Part shown: piece by piece, positions 54,177 to 64,000 of the stretch
Numbering within the stretch: position 1 is the first letter of the stretch
Layout of the letters: each line of letters starts with the position of its first letter
Assembly (NCBI GenBank): GCA_011319805.1
Contig: SJRY01000294.1
Location: 1 to 64,000, forward strand
Source of the DNA: Macrocybe gigantea
Lineage: Eukaryota; Basidiomycota; Agaricomycetes; Agaricales; Callistosporiaceae
Length of the DNA: 64,000 bases
Direction: 5' to 3'
The notes under the pieces: model-generated
Seen by the model: only the letters and a program-made list of their open reading frames with translations
Told to the model about the DNA's origin: nothing
Database searches by the model: none
Program-made: the position numbers and the translations under genes

Positions 54177-57100
54177 TCACTTCGCGCCACCGGCGCCCGA
54201 GCTAACATTCGCAAACGCCTGCAGGGCTGTAACGACCTTGTCGCCGGGTTCAAGCCTCCATCGCGCATCCGTGCCGCGAAAGACGAGCCCGCTGGCGCTC
54301 ACCTTAGTTGACACCGTCTCAGCGAATTCGAGCTCGCCCAACCGGCGCAGCAGCTTCTCATCTGAGCTGATCGCCAGCGCAAAGTCCAGCTCGCCCTCCG
54401 AGGATGGGCTCAGGGTCGTCTCACGCTCGCTGTTGTGTGAATCGCGGCGATGGTCGTGCTGCTGATGCAGGTGGGAATGCGAGTGGAGATGCGAGTGGGA
54501 GTGCGCGTTTGAGATGGACTCGAGGATAGAGTGGATGGAGGACGAGATGCTCATGGACGGGTAGGCCTGGCCAAACTCAACAAGGGGCGACGTGAGGGAG
54601 GCCGCGCGACCGCCGAGAGCGGAACGCGCGGGTCCGCCAGGGTGGAGGATAGCGCCCACAGCCGTGGATCGGGAGACATTGCTGGGGAGGACGAGAAAAC
54701 TGTTCTTGCCCGGGATGATGCGAAGACCGTAACGCTCACCAAGGCTTGAAAAGTGAAAAAATATATCTCAATGCCCATATTTTGGCAGAATTCTAATCTG
54801 GTTAAACGAACCTGTCAAAGATGTGGTTCTGCGCTTCGGCCGCCTGCCTCCTGGCCCACTGCCTATCTGCACTATCTTCGTCATTGACGTCGCCGGTCCA
54901 GAACCTCCACACGACGGAAGCATCTCTCATTTCAATGAACGAGCCGGGCGTGCGTTCCGTGAACTGCTCGGTCACATAAGTCTACAGTTAAAGGAGACGG
55001 GGAAAGGCAGGCACGTACATAATTCAGGATTTCCAGACAAGAGCTTTTCCACGTCATATTGAAATTCGCCACCATGTTAAGCCAATCGCCATATGGCGAT
55101 ACGGAGTTGCGCGTCTTTGGCATCTTGATAAAGCACCCATTCTCAGCTCTGAAAGATGCAGTTCAGTGACACGTTCAAAGCGCAAGACGAGAGCAGCGCA
55201 TACACGATACCAATTTCAGGTATCCTCTCGGCCACTTTCTCCAGCACGCCCCGAATCTTCAGGCCGCTCAATAACCACACTTCGTTCCTTCGGTCGTCAA
55301 CCAAATTCTCTAAAACGTTCAACGCATCCGCAGGCACAAAGTGCTCCAACGCAATAATCTGGTCCGTTGACTCCGTTGTCCTTGGGGCATTTTCATCTGT
55401 GCCTTTGACGGCGGAAGCCGCACCGATATTGATGAGCCTCTTTTCTGCCTCTGCCCACCGCGTCAGCCCATCTTTCGATAGATCGCGCCGAAATAGTGTC
55501 CCTTCAAAGTCGACCAAGACCAGCCTGTGCCACGCATGCTTGTACCGTGGCATGACGCGTCCAAGGTCCAAAAAGGTCAGCTTGTGCTCCCTGTTGCCCT
55601 CCAGTCCGTCGGCATCGGCCAAGGTGAGGGCATAGAACGCATCCTCCTGCATGTGCTCCGTGTGCGCTCGCAGGCAACGGTTGAGGAACGATGTAACAAA
55701 GGTCTGTGCTGCGTGCGTGATGACATGATTGTGCAGGTCCTCCCAGCGAGAGAAAGCCTCTTCATCCGGCATCGTAAGCGCTTGGTTGATCGCGGCAGCC
55801 GTACTGCGTGTGTCCCAGGGGTTGACGGCGATGCAGGACCGAAATCCGCTATAGCTGTAGGATCCGGTGAACTATCGGGAAAAACATAAGTACACTGCAT
55901 TGTGAACAGGACGAGCACTTGCCTCGCTCAGAATCAAAGGCCGGCCCTTGCCCTCTTGACATTCGACATACTCATGCGTCCTGAGTGCCATACCTTCTCT
56001 TAGACTCGTGACAATGAACGCGTCTGCGACGGTCAAGAGGGCGAGGTACTGAGTAAATGTGAGGTCCTGTGTGTGGAGGAAGACTACGGGCTGGTATGTG
56101 AGCGTGGAGAAACGGGAATTGACTCGCGAGACGAGGTCCGCGACGCGACTGGACTGCTCGTTTGGCTCTGTGGTTTGCAGAGCGACCTGGATAAGCACGA
56201 CCTTGCCTTGAAACTCAGGGTATTTTTCAAGGAACATTTCAAATGCCTGGACTTTGTGGCGGACGCCCTATGATGTAGATAGACCCTAAAATCAATGTGT
56301 GAAATGATGGAAGTTTTTCTAACCTGAACCTCGTCAAGCTTGTCCCTTCCGACGAGAATCTTCATGCCAGAGTATCGCCCTTTGAGAACTTGAACCCATT
56401 CCTGAACCTCGGGATCAGCCCTACAAAATATGCATGAACGCATGACCTCTCTCGAAAACGACATCCTCACCTCTTCTCTCTCAACCTCATGACATCGATG
56501 CCCATTGGAAAGACGCCAACGTCTACAAAGCGCCCTCTAGCACCATTAGTATGGTCGGGATGCTTCTGATCCCCGCTTAACTCGGCACTTTCCTTGGGTT
56601 CCCCCGCAGGTATGCCCGGCAGTCCGCTCACCTTTTTGCTTGCGCCCGTTGCAGCGGAATCGGCGTCAGCTACCTGAATGCCCTTGGGTAATGACTCGTA
56701 CGCCATGATGCGGCTGACGGTCTGCCTAAAGTGCCTCGCGTAGTTAGCGGTCTGAAAACCGACGAGGTCGGCGCCAAGCAGACCGCGCAGGAGGTCCTGA
56801 CGGACAGAAAGACAACGGAAGATTTCGGAAGAGGGGAAAGCGACATGCATGAAGAAGCCGATGGGAGCCGTGGGCGGGATCTGAGGCGAAGCGCGGAGGA
56901 GCGCAGGGAGAAGCATGAGATGGTAGTCATTCACCCAGATGATATCGCCCTCGCGGTAATTGGCGATGATAGCGTCAGCGAAGCGCTGATTGACGGCGAC
57001 ATAGTGCTTATAGGACGCGGACTCGTAAAAGAACTTGGTCTTGGGCGCATCGGGGATGGCGTAGTGTAGCGCTGGCCAGAGAACCTGGGTGTATGCGCCC

Positions 57101-58038
57101 TAAGTCTGTGATCGCGAAGTTTAAGTGGAAAGTCATGCTCACCTGATGGCAGAAATCGTCATAGCAGCCCTCAAATTCGGCATCGGGGATCCAGACAGGG
57201 AGGCTAGCATATTCGGCGAGCATGCGGTGATCGATGTCGTTCCTCAACGCGTCGCTGAAGGTGTCAGTCTTGGTACCGACGGTGCCGACCCAGACCTTTC
57301 TGAGACGCTCTCCGATGCTGTCTACGGCATTCTTAAGACCACCGTTGCAGTGCGGGTTGAGCTCGACGTGCCACGGCTCGATAAGGTGTGGCGACGACAC
57401 GCCGCCGCGATGAGAGAATCGGCCGCTGTTGGAGTGGTGATGGTAATGATGGTGGTGATGATGGTGGAGGTCATCTGCGGACCGCCGCGAAGACGAGCGA
57501 GAGTGCTTCCTGCGAAGCCGTGGCGCTGTATGCTCCGCGTGAGTAGTCTGGTACTTTCGTGACGGAGGCGGGGAAATCGTTTGTGAGCGTGGCGACTTGG
57601 CGGTGGCTGTGCCATCGCTTGCGTCGCTTGTGGGATGAGCGGAGCGTCGGCGCTGGAGAGGTTCAACTTGGAAAAGGGGTTGGCCTTCTCCTGCGCTGGT
57701 GAGTGCGCGGAGGGCGTCGGGATGCGAGAGGACTGTTGGTTGTGAGAAGGTTATTAGAGGGCTATGATCACGAAGATGGGGTCGGAGAAGGTGCGATACC
57801 TTGTCCTTGAGATCGTCGACGATGCTCTTGAGGGGTCCTGTGGTGGTGGCGCTCCGGGGCTCAAGCGGGGTAAGGCGCTTCTCCTTGAGACGCTGGGAGA
57901 TAGCGGCGGCGGAGAGGAGAGAGTCTTCGACGTCGTTGGGGGCCGCTCCGGAGTCGGGGGCGTGGACTCGCCGAGGACGGCGGTGTTGGGGAGGAAGAGG
58001 GAGGCAATGAGGACGCGGTGATTTCTGAAGGTGCTCAT
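54177..58038 (-). CDS. Trehalose synthase complex subunit, TPS + degenerate TPP domains (Tsl1/Tps3-like)
   Basis: Large two-domain protein of the trehalose-6-phosphate synthase/phosphatase family. N-terminus MSTFRNHRVLIASLFLPNTA, then a disordered region with a His-rich run (HHHHHHHYHHH near 57440-57470). The GT20 synthase domain has WPALHYAIPD, IIWVNDYHLMLLPALL, GIDVMRLREKR, LREGMALRTHEYVECQ and LILSEFTGS. The phosphatase domain is altered: motif I reads VDFEGTLF (normally DxDGT), SGR is SGL, and AEHG is AENG. This fits a regulatory subunit of the complex rather than an active phosphatase. About twelve introns. Two one-base losses in C-runs, at 57938-57942 and 57632-57634, break the N-terminal region. 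A His-Ser repeat tract also lies near 54450-54510 in the C-terminal part. Confidence 0.85.
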
Positions 58039-58564
58039 CGTTGCGGGACGGGGCAATCGACGTCACTGATTTAAATGCGCGCAGGGTTGCCTAATCGAGC
58101 ATTCGCTGTCAAATCTTCGAGCTCGGGCGATCACGGATGGCAGAGCCGACATTTATCCAGCCAATAACAACTCGAAAAAATAAAAAAAGACTGCTTCGAG
58201 TTCTCATTCATCTTCTAAGCCTTGCCAGCAGAGTGACAGCGTCTTGCAATATTATCGTAAAGACTAGCGAGATGTCCCTTGACTTCGACGCGTGACGTCA
58301 CGTGCAGTCGCTGCCTTTTCTTTTCTTTTTAAAATTTTGCGAGAGCAGTTGTCGCTTGTTATTCCCAATGATTGTTTTCGCGCGACAGCAATAGGATGCT
58401 CTTTAAGTTTGCACTTTGAGATCAACGCTATTGACAATGCACTGCTCTTGTTCACTCAGGGAGGGTTTAAGAAACACGTGATCTTTTTCGTCACGCTCCT
58501 AATGCTGTGGACGACGCGTTTCGCCACTTTTACTTCTTTACCTTCATACGCTCCACCGACAAAG
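58039..58564. promoter_or_regulatory. Divergent promoter region, trehalose subunit and SNF2 genes
   Basis: About 530 bp between two divergent starts. C/T-rich stretch at 58315-58335 faces the SNF2 gene. No exact stress element was identified with confidence. Confidence 0.3.
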
Positions 58565-61500
58565 ATGCAGTTCAACGCGCCGGGAAAGAATTCAAGTCTA
58601 TTAGACCAATTTGACAGCTCTATTGAGGCACAGGCAAGGTTAGAAATAGGCGGGTATCCCCTAACGTTGCTTTAAAACATCTTTGGCAGCTCTGTTACTG
58701 GAACCTCAGGGCTGGTGTGTGAACCAAGGGCAACCTTAGAAGCAGCCCGAGCCGTGCAGTCGTCACGGATGATGCACCTTGATGACCTGTCCGGTGAGCT
58801 CAAGGCGTTTTAAGGGACGATGTAAGGTTCACCCATCACTTTGCTTTGACACGCTGTTTGAAGACGATGAGGCCGTACCATTGGCTTTGAGCTCTCCTAA
58901 AGGTCGCCGCCCAGCGACGGGCGGGTTTCGGCTGAATTATGATTTCGAGACGCCTCTTAGCGCCGTCGACGTCGGCGGCGCGGACCAGCAGCAAAGGTGC
59001 GCCAATTGCACAGCATCTTTTCTAATCTATTTATTAACATATCTCCTATTCATCCCCTAAAGGATGGCGGACTTCGTCACGCGCTCTATAGATAATCTCT
59101 GTCATGGCCTCAGCGTCAGAAAGGCAAGGGAGCAATTAGGTCTAGCAAAGTATGTATTCTGCAGATACGACATATGACCTTCTGACAACCCTTCATCATT
59201 CCAGTGAAAGGGACCTGTTGCCAGGATTAGAAGTTAGGTTGTTGGGACATCAAGCTATCGGCGTCGCATGGTTCGTTTGTTGAATTTCTCACTCTCTGTT
59301 TGTCATGCCAAGACTAGGATGATAGGATGGTGGCACAGGAAAAAGGCCCTCATAAAGGGGGGATCTTGGCGTGAGTCCGCGTTCCTGCTACTTCAATGCT
59401 GTTTTCTTTATGTTGGCCTTCTTCGCAGTGATGATATGGGTCTTGGTCAGTTTATAGCAATAAACAGGCCAAATTCAGATACTTATCTCGTTTTAGGCAA
59501 AACGGTACAGATGATCGCGACCATGACCGCCCATATGCCTCAACCCAATGACGAATACAAGACGAATCTAGTGGTGGTCCCGGCTGCCCTCTTGCAGCAG
59601 GTCTGCTGCTTCCTGTCATAATGCATCCCAAATTTGAACCCATAGGCACAGTGGAAAGAAGAAATCGAGACCAAATCCAATAATGTGTTCAGCGTCCACA
59701 TCCACCATGGCAAGGACAAGATTAAGGCTAGTAACAGTCCTTGTCATCCAAAGGAATTCGCACTTAAGTATTAATGCAGAAATTGTCTCAACTGGCCAAA
59801 TATGATGTAGTTTCCCCTTTGACCTCACGCAATCGAATTTGAGTAACTTTACTCTTCCAGGTCATTATAACTTCATACCAGACGCTCAATACCGATTTTC
59901 ATATTCCTCCGGACATTGAATCCTGGGAAGAAGCGGAATGGCTCTCTAAACATGGGTATGGCGTTCTCCTCTTACCATAGCGTCCTACATGTTTTCATGG
60001 CATCGCAAAAAGTGGTGTTCTTGCGCAAGCTAAATTCTATCGTGCAATCGCAGACGAAGCTCAGTTTATTCGCAACCGGTGTGTATCTACCGCTTGCTTT
60101 GCCTTCACGTCTGCTGAATTTTGTTATGTTTTGCAGGAGCACACGCTCCAGTCTGAGCCTTGCACACGTAAAAGCCAAGTATAGATGGATGTTGACCGGC
60201 ACGCCGGTCACAAACACACTGTAAACTTTTCAGTCATTCATTTCAACGTCTTGAAATGCCAATATCGCCTCAGGGCTGACATTTACGGTCTCTTGCGCTT
60301 TGGCCGTTTCCGTCCTTTCAATGATTGGAACGATTTCAACCAATATGTTGTATGTTTTCGTTAATTATGTTTAACCGTTGTGATCCTGACTCCTCCACTG
60401 TGCACAGGCGAAGGTCCAAATCGAGGATGCTCCACTTGCAGGTGTGCTTAGCCTCGTGTTCATCCCAAACTACTTGCCTTAAATCCGCCTTTCACTCAGG
60501 CACCAGAGCCCAGGCCATTCTAAAGCCTCTCATGCTCCGCCGCACGAAGGATGCAGAGATCGATGGTCGTCCGATCTTGGATCTGCCGCCCAAGGAGATT
60601 GAGCTGGTCGAGCTGAAATTCACTGAGGAGGAGCGTCATGTTCGTCCTCGACTGTCACCCTCTATTTTACGACGTCTGAATATTAATCCGTTGCGCTAGA
60701 TCTATGACTCGTTCGAGAAACAAACCAAGATCAGACTCAATAGGTTCATCCGAGAACGCACTCTGATCAAGAAGTGCGTACTCCCTTAACTATGCGTGAT
60801 ATGACGAGTTGACTTTAGGTGTTCAGTCATGCTGCAGTCCTTGTGCGTCCGTGGATTGAAAAGGATAAGTTGTTTATTCACTTGACTTCGGAAGGTCATG
60901 ATTCTGCGTCTGCGTCAATTGTGTTGCCACCCGAATCTTATACTCGTCAGTCCGTGTCATTGATTTCACTGTGCAGAGACTGACTTAAAGTATGCGAAAA
61001 GTCTCAAACGGAGGATTATGAAGACCCGACATCGATTGTCAAGGGCAACAACGAGAAGGAGCTCGCACGTGCGAGGAAGGCAATGGATCAGCATGGGTCG
61101 CGATGGTATATTTTGCTGTCTCATGAACTCCATTTGTCTGATGATTTTCTTGTAAAAGATTAAAGAAAGGTTCGATCCTGGTCTTCCGTTTTCGTCCTTT
61201 GCTAACAGGGTTTTTTGCCGCAGATTTCTGGCTCGTGCAAGGGCAACCGAGCTGTTGGACTTTTCAGATGAAACGGATACCCTGATCCCTATTGCCCCGT
61301 CTGCAATGACTGTGAGCTTACTTTCCTTCCGGCTCCCGATGATCCACGTTCTTACTTGCCTTTGTGTTAGTCCTTATGAGGGACAACGGTCGCGTACTGT
61401 CTTGCGGCCACGAGATCTGCTTCGGTGTGTCAAAGAAAATTAGGTTACTTTCTTCGCCTCGCGATCTGAAATTATGCAATAGATTGTATGCTTGATCTGA

Positions 61501-63301
61501 AAAACTCACCTATAGGGCATAACGGCATTTTGTATGTCACACGCTAATACTTCCTACCTGCGTATTGGTACTTACCGATATGGTCAGCGGCGAAGGGACC
61601 GAAAAAGAAAATCTGGAAGCAGAGAAGGCATTCGAGACGGCCGCAGCGAAAGGACATCGACCTTGTCGGTTTCAAGCATTTCTGTTCTTGCATAGGGCAC
61701 TATTTCTGATCTTCGACTGCAGGTCCCACTTGCAAGAAGTTGCTTGATCTCTCCGCGGAAAAGAGCTTCAAGTGGGAGGCCTTTGAGCCCACTGATGAAG
61801 AGCTGACTCGGCTGGTTAAATCCAAACGCCGGGAAAGAAGGAGAAAAGTTTCGAGCCGCATGTCAGATGGAGAAACGGACGAAGTGCCTTCTCCCAGGGG
61901 TGTTATAGAATTGGATGACTCGGACGATGATCTGCCGGATGTTTCGTCCATGCTCGAGAAGCGGCCAAACAAACGGCGAAAGAAGTCTGAGGAAGACGTG
62001 AGTCAGCCTTAACATCGTCTTGCTGCTTCGACTTCGAGTTAATATACTTCTGCGATGCTATCTTCAGGACGAGCTCGATCCGACGCAATCGAGAACGACC
62101 ACCCCTGCAACCAGTGATGTGGAAACTGAGGTCCTTCAGCCAGGGAGCTCTCAAGGGTCGTTCAAGTCTGAAGTCGGGCGGCAGGGGCAGGGAGGTTAAC
62201 AGGAAGGCGAGCGGAGGCTCGAAACAAGGACCTCCTAGCGACAGACAGATGGAAGCAATGTATGACACCTGGCGCCGTGGTGATGACGATCTCGAGCCGA
62301 GCACAAAGATGACGGCAATGATGAGTCTCTTGAGGGAGTGGGAGGCGACCGGAGACAAGGTAATCTGTTATTCACAATGTGAGCAGTTTTTCTTTTGGCT
62401 GAAAAAGAAACCTCGTAAATATAAGATGTTTTCTAGGGACTTCAATGCTCGACCTCGTCGACATCATGTTCTCTAGACATGGAATCCTCAGCTTGAGGTT
62501 CGATGGCAAGATGGACAAAGCCTCCAGGGACGAAACACTGTCTGCTTTCAGAAGCCCCTTGGGCCCAAAAGTCATGCTCATCAGGTATGATACCCACCGC
62601 GATGCCTTTATCAGACTGGTCTTTGCCGACACCCTTGTCCCCAGCACAAAGTGTGGCAGCGTCGGATTGAATTTGGTATCGGCCAATCGCATTATCAAGT
62701 CAGCTTTCTTTTGTGCTTCAGCAGCCGAAGCCTAACAGTGCACGCTCCTAGTCTTGATCTGTCATGGAATTATGCTGCCGAGTCACAAGCATATGACAGG
62801 TGCTGAGGCCCGCTAGTAGGTAGTTAGATAGCAGGTCGCTGAGCACATCTACCTCCTTTAGATGCCATCGCATTGGACAAGAGAAACCGGTTATGTCAAG
62901 CGTCTTGTTGTCAAGGACACTATCGAAGAACGGTCAGTGGAATTCCGGCCTTTGTAGATGTCCGCTACTGATGAGTTGTGATTGTAGCATGTTGAAACTT
63001 CAGGACGTCAAAATGGGTTCGTCGCATTCAGATATAGTTATTCCCGTGGCATGACTGGCATTGTTGCTGCTTTTGCAGGTCTCGCGAGGCAGCCCTCGGA
63101 GAAGGCTCTGGCGTAAAGCTGCAGAAACTCAGCGTCAGAGACATCAAATACGTGAGTGGCGACTTCGAGTCTCTATCTCCTCGATCGCATGCTCCAGCAT
63201 GTTCTGATAATATTTTTCTGTAGCTTTTCGGCATGACCAAGAGGGATGCCGCAATCCCCGAGAATCAGAGGACCCTGCCTTCGGTCGCTGACCAGCAGTA
63301 A
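58565..63301 (+). CDS. SNF2-family ATPase with internal RING finger (Rad5/Rad16-like)
   Basis: Nuclear SWI2/SNF2 DNA translocase with a RING domain inserted between the two ATPase lobes, as in Rad5, Rad16 and HLTF (DNA damage tolerance or repair, often with ubiquitin ligase activity). It starts MQFNAPGKNSSLLDQFDSS. Lobe 1: GGILADDMGLGKTVQMIA (Walker A), NLVVVPAALLQQW, VITSYQTLN, DEAQFIRNRSTRSS (Walker B as DEAQ), YRWMLTGTPVTN. RING: CPVCNDFLMRDNGRVLSCGH-EICFDC ... RPCPTC. A basic/acidic Ser-rich linker follows. Lobe 2: FSRHGILSLRFDGKM, KCGSVGLNLVSANRII, LDLSWNYAAESQAYDR, DRCHRIGQEKPVYVKRL, TIEERMLKL. It ends VADQQ-TAA at 63299-63301. About twenty short introns. Frame slips near 61280 (C-run, directly before the RING) and 62170-62185 need one-base corrections. 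Confidence 0.85.
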
Positions 63302-64000
63302 TCCGAGGCATTGCAAAGCCATGCTGACATGAATTTTGCCTCCGCAAGCGGAGCAATCTATGCTACAAACGTGTTGTAGCTCTGATATAGGATGGAGCAT
63401 CTATATTATACATACTGTAGATTTTGAGTTTAATTTCTCTTCGTCTTACTCAATGCGAGAAGGAAATACAAGTATCCAAATGCCTATCTATCAGTCTCAT
63501 ACGTAGACGGGGCTGTCTGACAAGACGCCAACCAGACTACAGCACTTGTGATTTGCCACGGCTCAAGAGCTTTTAAATTTCTTGCGCCAATCTTTTTACT
63601 TCAATGTGTGTTAGGTGGACGGGAAGTAAGATTGACGGCAAGAGAGTGAGCGCGTGGCTGCTGAGGCTGTGGATCGGTCAGATGATAAGCATGATTGAAT
63701 GCATTGCCCGAGCTTGGACGTGCGGTCTGATTTCGTCCCCAGATAGGATCCAATATCTTGTTTACAATTATACCATTGGACGGACGGGTTTGCTATCCTG
63801 ACTTCCCAGAGGATATGTACGTTACTCGGATCGTAAAGTGACAGTTTTTCGACGTGCGATACGGAGGTAGAGAAGAAGGATCCGAGTGGAGGCTGCGTAA
63901 CTCCGCAAATTGCATTCCGGCGTCTTGCGCAACCGGGTAGCACGTGAACGGGGCGATGTATTGAATGAATCACGTGCAGGAATCTCTCATTTGCACTTGG
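63302..64000. other. Right flank; possible 5' end of a reverse-strand gene
   Basis: After the SNF2 gene about 300 bp look non-coding. From about 63970 leftward on the reverse strand two overlapping frames have protein-like composition (for example MQFAELRSLHSDPSSLPPYR from 63919), but no domain is recognisable and the window ends here. Confidence 0.25.

Noticed and set aside
1438..62185. Programmed frameshifting or recoding as the cause of the many frame slips
   Set aside because: Sites share no slippery heptamer or downstream structure, occur in unrelated genes, and are nearly all one-base losses in short homopolymers, which fits read error better.
1..64000. CRISPR array, rRNA genes, integrated virus or clear transposase
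   Set aside because: No regularly spaced repeats, rRNA-like blocks, reverse transcriptase or DDE-type motifs were seen; the gene content is eukaryotic.

Overview
The window is nuclear DNA of a filamentous basidiomycete, most likely an Agaricomycete. The evidence is intron-dense genes with 45-70 nt introns, DUF6534 seven-helix proteins, short unspecific peroxygenases (UPOs, heme-thiolate), family-expanded P450s, double-domain GFA proteins, and Opi3, Coq8 and TPS/TPP genes of fungal type. Genes are tightly packed on both strands. Exon structures were worked out by eye from GT-AG (sometimes GC-AG) junctions and conserved protein motifs, so small boundary errors are possible.

Layout. 1-13.5 kb is a metabolic, detoxification-like stretch: the 3' end of a GH3 beta-glucosidase, an SDR, a UBE2S-type E2, an aldehyde dehydrogenase, a cytochrome P450, two tandem double-GFA proteins and a short UPO. 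15.2-21 kb holds housekeeping genes: a mitochondrial-type RRM protein, an orphan protein, COQ8 (ubiquinone synthesis) and OPI3 (phosphatidylcholine synthesis). 21.7-29 kb has a second P450, close to the first, and two DUF6534 membrane proteins. 29.4-38.5 kb has a GT61 glycosyltransferase, an intron-containing tRNA-Thr, an orphan multi-pass membrane protein, an F-box-like protein and an OTUD3-like deubiquitinase. 39.3-46 kb has a degenerate tRNA-Thr copy, a second UPO-like protein that has lost the EHD motif, about 3.8 kb without a recognisable gene, and a third DUF6534 gene. 46.5-63.3 kb has an ST7/MYND protein, mitochondrial ribosomal protein bL31m, a stand-alone FolB-type dihydroneopterin aldolase, the second copy of the orphan membrane protein, a Tsl1-like trehalose synthase subunit and a Rad5/Rad16-like SNF2-RING ATPase.

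Two themes run through the window. First, dispersed paralogue pairs and triplets occur within 60 kb (P450 x2, GFA x2, UPO x2, DUF6534 x3, orphan membrane protein x2, tRNA-Thr x2), some with lost motifs or changed introns. Second, at least a dozen otherwise well-conserved coding regions are broken by single-base indels, mostly one-base losses in short homopolymers. That pattern fits uncorrected sequencing error better than true pseudogenisation, so frameshifted genes here should not be called dead without read evidence.

I found no clear evidence for a new multi-gene system. The best candidates for undescribed biology are the orphan multi-pass membrane family (32494-34128 and 51440-53188) and the EHD-less peroxygenase homologue (39568-40482).
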